Positions 22,384 through 31,388 of a DNA stretch of 64,000 bases are shown piece by piece. The notes under the pieces were generated by a model. That model worked only from the letters and a program-made list of their open reading frames with translations, searched no databases and was not told where the DNA came from. Both the position numbers and the translations under genes were made by a program. The DNA is from JALZEG01 sp046263255. Lineage in GTDB: Bacteria; Actinomycetota; CADDZG01; WHSQ01. Position 1 is the first letter of the stretch, and each line of letters starts with the position of its first letter. Location of the stretch: assembly GCA_046263255.1 (NCBI GenBank), contig JBHELD010000012.1, forward strand, positions 1 through 64,000, read 5' to 3'.

Positions 22384-25182
22384 TCAGCTACACGGCTTCG
22401 GCTGCCACCGCGGCGCGGTCTCGTAGCCCGCGGAGCGCGTCAGCCGGCGCAGGTGCGTGCCGTCGGGATCGATCGCGTAGACGTCGGTCGAACGACCGTG
22501 CGATCCGAGAAAGACGATGCGCTCCCCGTCCGGAGACCACTGCGGCGACGTCTCGTTGCCCGGAAGGTCGGTCACGCGCCGCTGCGGGCCCCCGTCGGCG
22601 TCGACGACCCACAGGTCCGCGTCGCCCTCGTCGTGCCGGACGAAGACGATCTCCGTCCCGTCCGGCGACCAGCGCGGCATCGTCGTATCTCCTCCCGCGC
22701 GCGTGAGCTGCGTCGCGCCGTGGCCGCTGCGGTGGACCAGGAAGATCTCCCTCGCCGCGTTGTGGCTCGTCGTCTTCTCCGGCGTCGCCGCGATCGCGAC
22801 CCACTGGGAGCTCGGCGCCCACGACGGGTCGTACGACATGTGCCCCGGCATCAGCTCGATCTCGCCGGCACCCGACGGCGTGATCAGGTAGACGCGCTTG
22901 TAGTAGTCGTCGTCGGTGTTTCCCTCGACCGCGATCAGCTCGCCGTCGGGTGAATGCTCCGGATGCATACGCCCGGACTCGCTGTGGGTAAGTGCGGCGA
23001 CGCGGCCACCCGAAGAAGCGACCGAATACACGTCGAACGACTCGTCGCCGAGGCTCTCGGTCTCGAAGACGATCCGTCTGCCGTCCGGCGACCAGTCGGG
23101 AGTGAACGACGCAGCCCCCTCGCCCTCGTCGACGACCTTCCTCAGCGCCGAGCCCTCCGCGGAGACCGTGTAAAGGTTCGAGTCGTACCCGCCACCGTCG
23201 AATGCGATCCTGCGGCCGTCGGGCGACCACGCCGGCTCGTAGTCGTGTCTCTCGCGCGGCGGGATCACGTCGCCCGAGACGCGCCGCTGGTTCGCGCCGT
23301 CGGAGCGCATGACGAACACGCCCCTGTCCTCTTCGGTCCTGCTGAACGCGATTCGCGACGCGGCCGCCGGCGCCGCGCACGCTTCGCACCCGCCGTAACG
23401 ATCGTCGCCGGTCCCGCCGACGCACGAGTCGTTTCCGGCCCCGCCGTCGAGAGAGTCGTTCCCGGCGCGCCCGCTGCTCGTGTCGTCGCCGGCGTCGCCG
23501 TGGATCGCGTCGGCCCCCGCGCCCCCGTCGGAGACGTCGTGGCCGTCGCCGCCGCGCAGGACGTCACGGTCGTCGCCGCCGAGGACGAAGTCCTGGCCGT
23601 CTCCACCCATCAGTCTGTCGCGGCCCTCGGCACCGTCGAGCGCGTCGTCGCCCCCCCCGCCGTCGACGGAGTCGTCTCCGGCGTTGCCGTAGACCACGTC
23701 GTTCCCGCCGCCGGAGGAGATGTCGTCGTCTCCCGCGAGCCCGCAGATGACGTCGTCGCCGGAGGTGCCGGTGAGCTCGTCGTCGCCGGAGGTGCCGGCG
23801 ATCGCACCGTCGCTCGAGCACGGATGCGACCGCAGCCGCTGAGGTCCCGGGGGCGGAACGGGAACCGACTCGAGCTCGCACGCCTCGAGCTCCTCGCCGG
23901 AGAGACAGAGGTCGGTTCCGCCGCCGCCGTCGAGGGCGTCGCGGCCCCCGCGGCCCACGAGCTCGTCCGTGCCGCCCTCGCCGGAGAGGACGTTCGGGCC
24001 GTCGTCGCCGTGGAGCACGTCGCGGTCGTCCGACCCACGAACGTTCTCGATCGCGAGCAGCGTGTCGTCGCCCTGACCGGACGCGGCGCCCGCCGCGAGG
24101 TCGACCGTCACGCGTGCGGAGAACACGGCGGTGTCGCTCCCCTCGCCCCCGTCGAGGACGTTCGGGCCGCGCCGGCTGCGCAGGAGGTCGTCCCCCGCCC
24201 CGCCGTGCTGCTCTCGCCCGTCGAGGACGTCTTCGCCTCCGGCGCCGTAGATGACATCGGGGCCGTCGTCGCCGTCGAGCCGGTTCGACCCGTCGTCGCC
24301 GCGGATCGCGTCCCCGGCGGCGCTGCCCTCCGCGTGCTCGATCCCGGTGAAGACGTCGTTGCCGTCGCCGATCGCGGTCCCGCTCGGGAGATCGATCGTC
24401 ACCGCGGTCAGCCCCCTGTAGGAGATGGTGTCGCCGCCGGGGCCCCCGGTCACGGTGTCGTCGCCGCCCCCCGGGCCCACGTCGTCGTCCCCTGCCTCGC
24501 CGTCGAGGTCGTCGCGGCCGTCGCCGCCGAGGACGAGGTCGTCCCCGCCGCGGCCTTCCACGCGATCGTCGCCGCCCTCCATCGAGAAGCGGTCGCCGCC
24601 GGGGGAGCCGATCACGACGTCGGCATGGTCGGTCCCCGAGAAGCCGGTGATCCCGCTGAGCGTGTCCGTGCCACCGGCGTCGGTCAACGTGCCGGCGGTC
24701 AGATCCGCAACCGCGCCCTCTTCTGGCTCGGGGCGGACGCTCGTGCGGTTGATCGTCTCGTCGCCGCTGCCGATCAGCGTGTCGTTCCCCGGGCCGCCGC
24801 CGACGGTCTCGCCGACGAACCCGTACGGGAACGGGTTCGTCTCGCCGGTGTCGAGGAGGTCGTCGCCGGGGCCGCCCCCGAGCTGGTCGGCCGCGGTGTC
24901 CCCGTGCAGCCGGTCGTCTCCCTCCTCGCCGCTGATCTGGTCGGGGCCGCCTCCGCCGCACACGAGGTCGTCACCCGCCCCGGCGTCGACGTCGTCGATG
25001 CCGCGCCCGGCGAAGATGACGTCCGGTCCGGGCGTTCCCTCGATCTCGTCGTTTCGTGGAGTGCCCACGATCGTGGCGCGTTCGCCGCGGCACGTCGGGG
25101 GGGCCGCGTGGGCGGGAAGGCCCGCCACGGCAATGGCTGCCACGGTAAGGAACGGAAGCCAGCGTCGTGGGGACGGGTCCAT
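22384..25182 (-). CDS. Secreted RTX-repeat protein with C-terminal PD40/TolB-like propeller
   Basis: 932 residues. A Sec signal peptide (MDPSPRRWLPFLTVAAIAVAGLPAHA) precedes two runs of RTX nonapeptides (GGxGxDxUx type), which bind Ca2+ as beta-rolls. The first module ends with CLSGEELEACE, and a second begins SDGAIAGTSGDDELTG. From about residue 605 to the end, repeated WSPDGRRI-type blades form a PD40 beta-propeller. The N-terminal cysteines (TCRGERAT and LVCGGGG) resemble those of the three other RTX genes here. It is likely exported by Sec rather than by a type I system. Start supported by GGAGG. Confidence 0.88.
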   Translation of the reverse strand: MDPSPRRWLPFLTVAAIAVAGLPAHAAPPTCRGERATIVGTPRNDEIEGTPGPDVIFAGRGIDDVDAGAGDDLVCGGGGPDQISGEEGDDRLHGDTAADQLGGGPGDDLLDTGETNPFPYGFVGETVGGGPGNDTLIGSGDETINRTSVRPEPEEGAVADLTAGTLTDAGGTDTLSGITGFSGTDHADVVIGSPGGDRFSMEGGDDRVEGRGGDDLVLGGDGRDDLDGEAGDDDVGPGGGDDTVTGGPGGDTISYRGLTAVTIDLPSGTAIGDGNDVFTGIEHAEGSAAGDAIRGDDGSNRLDGDDGPDVIYGAGGEDVLDGREQHGGAGDDLLRSRRGPNVLDGGEGSDTAVFSARVTVDLAAGAASGQGDDTLLAIENVRGSDDRDVLHGDDGPNVLSGEGGTDELVGRGGRDALDGGGGTDLCLSGEELEACELESVPVPPPGPQRLRSHPCSSDGAIAGTSGDDELTGTSGDDVICGLAGDDDISSGGGNDVVYGNAGDDSVDGGGGDDALDGAEGRDRLMGGDGQDFVLGGDDRDVLRGGDGHDVSDGGAGADAIHGDAGDDTSSGRAGNDSLDGGAGNDSCVGGTGDDRYGGCEACAAPAAASRIAFSRTEEDRGVFVMRSDGANQRRVSGDVIPPRERHDYEPAWSPDGRRIAFDGGGYDSNLYTVSAEGSALRKVVDEGEGAASFTPDWSPDGRRIVFETESLGDESFDVYSVASSGGRVAALTHSESGRMHPEHSPDGELIAVEGNTDDDYYKRVYLITPSGAGEIELMPGHMSYDPSWAPSSQWVAIAATPEKTTSHNAAREIFLVHRSGHGATQLTRAGGDTTMPRWSPDGTEIVFVRHDEGDADLWVVDADGGPQRRVTDLPGNETSPQWSPDGERIVFLGSHGRSTDVYAIDPDGTHLRRLTRSAGYETAPRWQPKPCS

Positions 25183-25300
25183 CGGTACCTCCGTTCGGAA
25201 GAGATGGCCTGTCCGGGTGACTCCCGGGCCGGCTCTTCCGTTCCGTAGCGGGCGGGCATGGCCGGATGCCGTGATACCTCGCGCGGGAGGCCCGAAGAGT

Positions 25301-25340
25301 GATGGGGGTGATGGTGCCGCACGGAACCATCACCCCCATC
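25301..25340. promoter_or_regulatory. 15-bp perfect inverted repeat upstream of RTX gene
   Basis: GATGGGGGTGATGGT (25301-25315) pairs perfectly with ACCATCACCCCCATC (25326-25340) across a 10-nt loop. It lies about 120-160 bp upstream of the RTX start at 25182 and about 80-120 bp before the divergent gene at 25420. No T run follows, so it is more operator- or attenuator-like than terminator-like. Confidence 0.55.
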
Positions 25341-25419
25341 CGAATCGGGACCTCCTCACACGAGGGGCATCCCCGCAGGGCTGAACGGTCTGCCTAACCC
25401 CAATCGGTAGCATGGCGCC

Positions 25420-25935
25420 GTGCCAGAGCGCGAGCCGTTGTTCCGTCAGGAGGCCCTCGAGTACCAGAGGCGGAGGGCCGCGCCCGCGGACCTCGTCAGG
25501 CTCTCGTCGTGGCCCAGGAAGGCCTTCTGGGTCGTGCTCCTGTGCGTCGCGGGGCTCGTCGTCGCCGCCTGCGTGGCGAAGGTCGAACGGGTCGGGCTGG
25601 CGCTGGCGCTCGTCGAGGACGGGGCGGTTACCGCGCTGCTGCCCGAGGGACAGGGCGCTCCGCCCGAGGAGGGCTCCGACGCGGCCTACGTCCCTGCCGC
25701 GGGCGGCGGCGAGATCGACGTGCAGGTCGAGTCGGTCGAGGCGTCGGTCCCGGCGGAGGAGGCGCGCGACCGGTTCCCCGGGGTCGCGCTCGCGATCGAC
25801 GGCCCCGTGACGATCCTGCGCACCACGCCCGTAGACGCCGGGGGGGACTTCGGCCAGCTACGGGTCCGGACGGGGTCGGAGCCGGTGATCGTCGCCTTCG
25901 TCCCCGGCCTGCGAGAGATCTTCGGCGACTCATGA
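25420..25935 (+). CDS. Miniature HlyD-like exporter adaptor
   Basis: 171 residues from GTG 25420. The N-terminus (LFRQEALEYQ) and one transmembrane helix (AFWVVLLCVAGLVVAACVAK) resemble HlyD-type membrane fusion proteins that pair with peptidase-containing ABC exporters. After about 100 residues it ends with a beta-rich block closing in LREIFGDS. The coiled-coil hairpin and lipoyl halves of a normal adaptor (usually 350-450 residues) are missing. In a Gram-positive cell this could be a minimal stabiliser. Its stop overlaps the next start (ATGA), so the two are translationally coupled. Confidence 0.7.
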   Translation: MPEREPLFRQEALEYQRRRAAPADLVRLSSWPRKAFWVVLLCVAGLVVAACVAKVERVGLALALVEDGAVTALLPEGQGAPPEEGSDAAYVPAAGGGEIDVQVESVEASVPAEEARDRFPGVALAIDGPVTILRTTPVDAGGDFGQLRVRTGSEPVIVAFVPGLREIFGDS

Positions 25936-28106
25936 GCCGGCGCATCCCGTACATCCAGCAGCTCGAGATCTCCGACTGCGGGGCCGCCTGTCTCGCGATG
26001 TCGATGGCGCTGCACGGCCGGACGGTGTCGCCGGAGGAGGTCCGCAACGCCACCGGGACGGGGCGCGACGGCGTCAACGCGGCGTCGATCATCCGCGCCG
26101 CGCGCGCCTACGACATGCGGGCGCGGGGCGTGAAGGTCGATCTCGACGGGATCAGGTACCTGCCGAAGGGGGCGATCCTGCACTGGGAGTTCAACCACTT
26201 CGTCGTCTTCGAGAAGATCGCGCGCGGCCACGTCGTCGTCGTCGATCCCGCCGCCGGGCGCCGCCGCATGCCGTTGGAGAGGTTCGGCGAGTCGTTCACC
26301 GGGGTCGCGCTGATCGTCGAGCCCGACGAGGGCTTCAGGCGCGACCGGTCGTACAACCGCAACGCCTGGCGCTACGTCCGGCCGATGATGCGGCAGTCGG
26401 GGATGCTCGGGCGCGTCGGGGTCGTGTCGCTGTTCATCCAGCTTCTCGCGCTCTCGGTGCCGATCCTCACCGGGGTCCTCGTCGACCGCATCGTCCCGAC
26501 GGGCGACCGGAACCTCCTGCTCCTGTTGACGCTGGGGCTCCTGGCGATGGCGCTGTTCCACCTGCTCGCCTCGTTCGTCCGGGCGCACCTGCTGCTCCAC
26601 CTGCGGACGCACCTCGACCTGAGGATCTCGCTCGGGTTCATCCAGCACCTCGTGTCGCTGCCGTACTCGTTCTTCCTGCAGCGCTCGTCGGGCGACTTGA
26701 TGATGCGGCTGAACAGCAACTCGACCGTCCGCGAGATCCTGACGACCGGCGCGATGTCGACGATGCTCGACGGGACGCTCGTCAGCCTCTATCTGATCCT
26801 GATCTTCGTGCAGAGCCCCCGCATGGGCGCCGTGATCGTCGGCGTCGCCCTCCTGCAGGTCCTCGTCATGCTCATCTCGCACCGGCGCAACCAGCGCCTG
26901 ATGTCCGAGACGTTGAACGCGCAGGCCCGCTCACAGGGATACCTCGTCCAGATCCTGAGCGGCATCGAGACGCTCAAATCCGTCGGAGCCGAGGACCGCG
27001 CGGTAACGGAGTGGACGAACTTCTTCGTCGACGAGGTGAACTCGACGCTCGCGCGGGGACGCCTCAACGCCGCGGTGGAGTCGCTCATGGGCTCGCTGCG
27101 CGTGGCGTCGCCGCTCGCGATCCTCGGCGTGGGCGCGTTGAGCGTGCTGAACGGGAGCCTCACGCTCGGGGAGATGCTCGCGCTGAACGCCCTCGCCGCG
27201 GGCTTCCTCACCCCGCTGGCGAACCTCGTCACGACCGGGCTGCAGATGCAGCTGCTCGGCAGCTACATGGAGCGGATCAACGACGTGCTCGGCACGGCCC
27301 CGGAGCAGGAATCCAGGGAGAGCCTGGCGGCGCCGGCGCTGAAGGGGCGGATCACGCTCGAGAACGTCTCGTTCCGCTACAGCGCCACGTCGCCGGACGT
27401 CGTCAAGGACGTGTCGCTCGAGATCGAGCCGGGGCAGAGCATCGCGATCGTCGGCAAGTCGGGCTCGGGCAAGTCCACGCTGGCGCACCTGATCCTCGGG
27501 CTCTACCCGCCGACCGCGGGGCGCGTGCTGTACGACGGGCACGACCTGAAGACGCTCGACCTCGCGTGGGTCCGCAAGCAGCTCGGGATCGTCCCGCAGG
27601 ACGCGTTCCTCTTCGGGTCGAGCGTGCGCAAGAACATCGCGCTGGCCGAGCCCGACATGCCGCTCGAGCGCGTGGAGCGCGCCGCGACGCTCGCCGCGAT
27701 CCACGACGAGATCGTGAGCTGGCCGATGGGATACGACACCGTCCTGGCCGACGGGGGCGCATCGCTGTCGGGAGGCCAGCGGCAACGTCTCGCGCTCGCC
27801 CGGGCCCTCGTGCACGACCCGAAGATCCTCCTGCTCGACGAGGCGACGAGCCATCTCGACGTCGAGACGGAGCAGGTCGTCCACGGCCACCTGAACCGTC
27901 TGGGGTGCACGCGGATCGTGATCGCGCACCGTCTCAGCACCGTCCAGAACGCGGACCTGATCCTCGTGATGGACGACGGCCGCTTCGTCGAGCGCGGCAC
28001 GCACGACGACCTGCTCGGGGCGCGGGGGCGCTACTGGAGGCTCGTCGCGTCGCAGGGCGAGTCGCTCGTCCCGAAGGGGACCGGCCCGGCCCCCTCCGCC
28101 GCCTGA
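25932..28106 (+). CDS. C39-peptidase-containing ABC exporter (bacteriocin/peptide type)
   Basis: 724 residues. An N-terminal C39 peptidase with Cys16 (ISDCGAACLAM), His89 (HFVVFE) and Asp105 (VVDPAAG) is followed by six transmembrane helices (about 150-420) and an ATPase with Walker A GKSGSGKST near 508, signature LSGGQRQR near 612 and Walker B ILLLDEA. All catalytic residues are present. Such exporters cleave a leader after a double-glycine site and export the peptide. No obvious double-glycine precursor is visible; the small secreted gene at 28248 is the nearest candidate. ATG overlaps the adaptor stop. Confidence 0.92.
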   Translation: MSRRIPYIQQLEISDCGAACLAMSMALHGRTVSPEEVRNATGTGRDGVNAASIIRAARAYDMRARGVKVDLDGIRYLPKGAILHWEFNHFVVFEKIARGHVVVVDPAAGRRRMPLERFGESFTGVALIVEPDEGFRRDRSYNRNAWRYVRPMMRQSGMLGRVGVVSLFIQLLALSVPILTGVLVDRIVPTGDRNLLLLLTLGLLAMALFHLLASFVRAHLLLHLRTHLDLRISLGFIQHLVSLPYSFFLQRSSGDLMMRLNSNSTVREILTTGAMSTMLDGTLVSLYLILIFVQSPRMGAVIVGVALLQVLVMLISHRRNQRLMSETLNAQARSQGYLVQILSGIETLKSVGAEDRAVTEWTNFFVDEVNSTLARGRLNAAVESLMGSLRVASPLAILGVGALSVLNGSLTLGEMLALNALAAGFLTPLANLVTTGLQMQLLGSYMERINDVLGTAPEQESRESLAAPALKGRITLENVSFRYSATSPDVVKDVSLEIEPGQSIAIVGKSGSGKSTLAHLILGLYPPTAGRVLYDGHDLKTLDLAWVRKQLGIVPQDAFLFGSSVRKNIALAEPDMPLERVERAATLAAIHDEIVSWPMGYDTVLADGGASLSGGQRQRLALARALVHDPKILLLDEATSHLDVETEQVVHGHLNRLGCTRIVIAHRLSTVQNADLILVMDDGRFVERGTHDDLLGARGRYWRLVASQGESLVPKGTGPAPSAA

Positions 28107-28247
28107 CCGTCGCCGTGCCGTTCCCCGGCGGGTTGCTGCAAACCGAGCATAGCGGGGGGTTTATGGCGAGCCGCCACCGGCGCAGGATCGCTTGCACGCG
28201 CGGAGAACCCCCTCTCCAAGACCACCGATCGACGAGGTGACCAAACC

Positions 28248-28721
28248 GTGAAGAAGCTCATCGCACTCGCAGCGACCGCTCTCATCGTTGCCGCACCGGT
28301 CCAGAGCGCCTTCGCCGGCAAAGGTGGGAAGGGCGGCGCCCACCAGCACGTCCAGGGGACGATCGCCGTCCCGCAGGGCGGCAGCGCCGCGGCCCCCTGC
28401 GTCTACCGGACGCAGCGCACGCTCTTCACGCTTACCGGCACGAACGGGGTCTTCGGCTACACCTTCGACGTCGACCCGAAGACCGCCGGCAAGCCCTTCA
28501 AGCTCGAGGCCGGCAGCGGCACGGGCATGGACATCAGCTTCTACGCCGAGCTGGGGGACCCGACCGACCCGACCACGGCTCCCGCGAACGTGCCGTACGA
28601 GACGCCCGGCGCCGGCGGCGAGAAGGGCACCGTCCCCGCCGGTTACCCGATCGCCTTCGTCTGCATGACGGACGGCGTCAACGGCAGCTTCACGTACGCG
28701 GCCGGCAAGGGCGTCAAGTAG
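28248..28721 (+). CDS. Small secreted protein downstream of exporter
   Basis: 157 residues from GTG 28248, preceded by GACGAGG. A Sec signal (MKKLIALAATALIVAAPVQSAFA) is followed by a glycine/lysine-rich start (GKGGKGGAHQHV) and a mature part with two cysteines (APCVYRTQ and FVCMTDG) and beta-rich sequence. No family recognised. Its position 141 bp after the exporter and before a terminator suggests it belongs to that unit, but a Sec signal speaks against export by the C39 system. It could be a partner or an unrelated exoprotein. Confidence 0.75.
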   Translation: MKKLIALAATALIVAAPVQSAFAGKGGKGGAHQHVQGTIAVPQGGSAAAPCVYRTQRTLFTLTGTNGVFGYTFDVDPKTAGKPFKLEAGSGTGMDISFYAELGDPTDPTTAPANVPYETPGAGGEKGTVPAGYPIAFVCMTDGVNGSFTYAAGKGVK

Positions 28722-28743
28722 GAGGTCTCGTCTTCGAACAAGG

Positions 28744-28770
28744 GAGCCCCGGACCACCGGGGCTCTTTTC
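28744..28770 (+). terminator. Rho-independent terminator
   Basis: A 9-bp perfect stem GAGCCCCGG/CCGGGGCTC with a 4-nt loop (ACCA) is followed by TTTT at 28766-28769. It sits 23 bp after the stop of the small secreted gene and closes the exporter block. Confidence 0.9.
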
Positions 28771-28781
28771 GTCTCGTTAGG

Positions 28782-29918
28782 TCATTCGCACTGCGCAACG
28801 CTCTCGCCGTTGGCGCACGTGTCGGTGTCGGGCCCGCCGACGAGCGTGTCGTCGCCGCCGCGGCCGTCGAGCGTGTCGTCCCCGCCGAGACCGTAGAGCG
28901 CGTTGTCGAGATCGTCGCCCAGGAGGTCGTCGTCGTAGGCGCTCCCGACTGCGCCCTCGACCGACGTGAGCGCGTCCGCGCCCTCGCCGCCCGAGGAGGA
29001 GCCGGCGGCGAGGTCGACGGCGACCGCGGCGCCGGACTGCGCGTAGACGACGAAGTCGAACCCGTCGCGCCCGTCGACGTCGTCGTCGCCCCCGAGCGGA
29101 TAGAAGGTGTTGCTCTCCGAGTCGCCCAACAGCGTGTCGCCGTGGTGCGAACCGGCCACGACCTCCATGTTCACGAACGTGTCGTCGCCCTCCCCGGTGG
29201 CCGTCCCCTCCTCGAGGTCGACGGTGACGGGCGCGGGAGAGAACCTGAACGAAGGCGTGTCCTGGCCCTCTCCCCCGTCCATGAAATCGTCGCCCGGACC
29301 GCCGTAGTGGGAGTCGAGCCCGTCGCCGCCGTGGATCCGGTCGTCGCCGACCCCGCCCTTCTGGACGTCGGTCCCGCCGAGGCCCTCGATGCGGTCGGCC
29401 CCGCCGAGGCCCGTGATCGAGTTCTTCCCCGCGTCCCCGGTCAGCGTGTCGCCGTGGGCCGAGCCGATGAGCCTCTCGACCTCGACGAGCGCGTCGGCTC
29501 CCTCGCCGATCGCGGCGCGTATCTCGAGGTTCGCGTCGACCGGCGTCACCGACCTCTTGTAGCTCGCGGTGTCGACGTCGGCGCCCCCGTCGAGGCGGTC
29601 GTCGCCCCGGCCCCCCTGCATCGTGTCGTTGCCGCCGTGGCCCTCCACCTTGTCGTGCCCGTTCGCGCCCTCGATCTTGTCGTTGCCGTCGCCCCCGCAG
29701 ATCATGTCGTTTCCGGCGAGGCCCTTGACGACGTCCGCGCCGCCGCGGGCGGCGATCACGTCGGCGAACCTGGTGCCCTCGATCCTGTCGGCGCCCTGGG
29801 TGCCGACGATCGTCGCGGTCTTGCCCATGCAGGACTCGCGGGCGGCCACGGGGACGGCGGCAACGCCCAGCAGCGCCAGCGCGAGCACAGCCGCCGCGGC
29901 AGCGGTCTTCTTCGTCAC
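28782..29918 (-). CDS. Secreted RTX-repeat calcium-binding protein (378 aa)
   Basis: 378 residues from GTG 29918 behind GAGGAGG. A signal peptide (MTKKTAAAAAVLALALLGVAAVPVAA) is followed by ESCMGKTATIVGTQ, DMICGGDGNDKI and many GGxGxDxUx RTX repeats to the end. It closes in TCANGESVAQCE, a cysteine-capped tail also seen in RTX3 and RTX4. No catalytic domain is visible, so a Ca2+-stabilised wall, matrix or adhesin role is plausible. Its upstream region holds a palindrome similar to the one before RTX1. It is the smallest of four RTX paralogs in this window. Confidence 0.88.
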   Translation of the reverse strand: MTKKTAAAAAVLALALLGVAAVPVAARESCMGKTATIVGTQGADRIEGTRFADVIAARGGADVVKGLAGNDMICGGDGNDKIEGANGHDKVEGHGGNDTMQGGRGDDRLDGGADVDTASYKRSVTPVDANLEIRAAIGEGADALVEVERLIGSAHGDTLTGDAGKNSITGLGGADRIEGLGGTDVQKGGVGDDRIHGGDGLDSHYGGPGDDFMDGGEGQDTPSFRFSPAPVTVDLEEGTATGEGDDTFVNMEVVAGSHHGDTLLGDSESNTFYPLGGDDDVDGRDGFDFVVYAQSGAAVAVDLAAGSSSGGEGADALTSVEGAVGSAYDDDLLGDDLDNALYGLGGDDTLDGRGGDDTLVGGPDTDTCANGESVAQCE

Positions 29919-30031
29919 CAGGACCTCCTCGGGGCGGGTCGTCGCGTTGCCACATCAATACCCGCGCAGCCGCCCGGGAAGTCGCATCTCCACAGACGCG
30001 TGCGCGCAGCGGCCCCCTTTTCGATGGTAGC

Positions 30032-30053
30032 GATGGTGCACCACCGCGCCATC
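30032..30053. promoter_or_regulatory. Palindrome upstream of RTX2, similar to the RTX1 palindrome
   Basis: GATGGTGC (30032-30039) faces GCGCCATC (30046-30053) across six nt, with one mismatch (G-U in RNA). The 30 bases from 30033 align with those from 25311 at about 23 of 30 positions. It lies about 115-135 bp upstream of the RTX2 start, much the same spacing as at RTX1. Confidence 0.45.
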
Positions 30054-30129
30054 ACGCCCCTCAATTTCCGCCGGCCGCCCCGCAGGATCATGTTGCTTCG
30101 GGGCCGCCGGCCGTGGCTCTCTCCTGCGC

Positions 30130-30933
30130 TCAGCGTCTCTGGCACGACGGGCAGTAGGTGGTCCCGCGCCCCCCGAGGACGATCTTGCGGAGCGGCGTCC
30201 CGCAGCGGGGGCAGGGCATCCCCGAGCGGCCGTATGCGATCAGGAAGTCCGCGTTGCGGCCGGACTCGCCGTCGACCATGCGGTAGTCCGAGAACGTCGT
30301 CCCCTCCCGCTGGATCGCCCCGGAAAGCACCTCGCGTATGGCCGCATGCAGCGCCCGAGCACGCTCCGGCCCCACGGAGCGTGACCGCGGATGGATGCGC
30401 GCGAGCCACAGAGCCTCGTCCGCGTAGATGTTGCCGACGCCGGCGACGGGGCGCTGGCTCAGCAGGAACGGCTTGACCGGCGCCGTCGTCCGTCGCAGCT
30501 CGGCGGCGAAACGCTCGGGATCGAACTGGTCCGACAGCGGCTCGGGGCCGAGCCTCGCAAGCGTAGGCAGCGACCGGTAGTCGCCGGCAGGCACCACCGC
30601 CATGCGCCCGAACCTCCGTACGTCCCTGAACACGAGCCTCCGGCCGTCGTCGAGGTCGACGGTCGCGCGCGCGTAGTCGTCCTGGACGTCGAATCGGAAG
30701 GAGCCCGTCATGCCCAGGTGCATCACGAGCTCGAGTCGTGAATCCAGCGGCGCGATCAGGAACTTTCCCCTCCTCCCCACGCACTCGATCCGGCGCCCCC
30801 TCAGCCGGTCCACGTCCTGGAACTCGCGCGGGATCGCGGGATGCGGGTCGGTCCAGACGGCGACGGCGCGGCGCCCGGAGAGCTCGGGGTCGAGCTGCCT
30901 GCGAACGGATTCGACCTCGGGAAGCTCGGGCAC
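30130..30933 (-). CDS. mutM: Formamidopyrimidine-DNA glycosylase (Fpg/MutM)
   Basis: 267 residues. It starts GTG-encoded MPELPEVESV, where Pro1/Glu2 form the catalytic N-terminus of Fpg/Nei glycosylases, which excise 8-oxoguanine and cut the abasic strand. The helix-two-turns-helix lies around ...PVAGVGNIYADEALW, and the C-terminal zinc finger is CPRCGTPL...TTYCPSCQRR, with four Cys ligands. Length is normal. The start is 32 bp from the divergently transcribed CsaA-like gene, so a shared promoter region is very short. Confidence 0.93.
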   Translation of the reverse strand: MPELPEVESVRRQLDPELSGRRAVAVWTDPHPAIPREFQDVDRLRGRRIECVGRRGKFLIAPLDSRLELVMHLGMTGSFRFDVQDDYARATVDLDDGRRLVFRDVRRFGRMAVVPAGDYRSLPTLARLGPEPLSDQFDPERFAAELRRTTAPVKPFLLSQRPVAGVGNIYADEALWLARIHPRSRSVGPERARALHAAIREVLSGAIQREGTTFSDYRMVDGESGRNADFLIAYGRSGMPCPRCGTPLRKIVLGGRGTTYCPSCQRR

Positions 30934-30965
30934 GAGCCGAGCGTAGCTGCCTGTAACTTCGGCGC

Positions 30966-31361
30966 ATGCCCCAGCACTCGATAGACCCGCACGAGCTCCC
31001 CTATGCCCCCGACAAGCTCCCGCTCAAGGAGGAGGTCGGCGCGGCCGGGTTCTTCGCCGTCGACATGAGGGCCGGCCGCGTCGTCGCCGTCGAGGACTTC
31101 CCCGAAGCCCGTGCCCCCTCGTGGAAGGTGTCGGTCGACTTCGGGCCGGTGATCGGCGTGCTGGAGACGAGCGCCAAGATCAAGAACTACAGCCCCGAGG
31201 AGCTGACCGGACGGATGGTGGTCGGCGCGGTCAACCTCGGCACCCGCCGCATCGCGGGGTTCAGAAGTCAGTTCCTCGTCCTCGGCGCGCTGGATCCCGA
31301 CGGGACCGTGCGGCTCCTGCAGCTCGAGGACTCGGTGCAGCCGGGCGCTCCCATCGCCTAG
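30966..31361 (+). CDS. CsaA-like tRNA-binding (OB-fold) protein
   Basis: 131 residues containing the tRNA-binding OB domain found in CsaA and the C-terminus of methionyl-tRNA synthetases. Recognisable blocks are FFAVDMRAGRVVAVEDFPEA, SAKIKNYSPEELTGRMVVGA and NLGTRRIAGFRSQFLVLG. CsaA has been described as a chaperone-like tRNA-binding protein. It stands alone here on the plus strand and is divergent from mutM, with ATG 30966. Confidence 0.88.
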   Translation: MPQHSIDPHELPYAPDKLPLKEEVGAAGFFAVDMRAGRVVAVEDFPEARAPSWKVSVDFGPVIGVLETSAKIKNYSPEELTGRMVVGAVNLGTRRIAGFRSQFLVLGALDPDGTVRLLQLEDSVQPGAPIA

Positions 31362-31388
31362 CCGGCCGTGGCGCGCGTCGTACTCGCG

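Noticed and set aside
22954..25248. 764-residue plus-strand frame opposite RTX1
   Set aside because: It is antisense to a gene with signal peptide and clear repeats; the repeat pattern alone keeps the opposite strand open.
22384..28106. RTX proteins exported by the C39 ABC transporter as a type I secretion system
   Set aside because: All RTX proteins here have N-terminal Sec signal peptides and no C-terminal type I signal; no outer membrane partner exists.
28163..28240. 25-codon frame MASRHRRRIACTRGEPPLQD after the exporter as a peptide precursor
   Set aside because: It has no double-glycine leader and the sequence looks like random Arg-rich translation.
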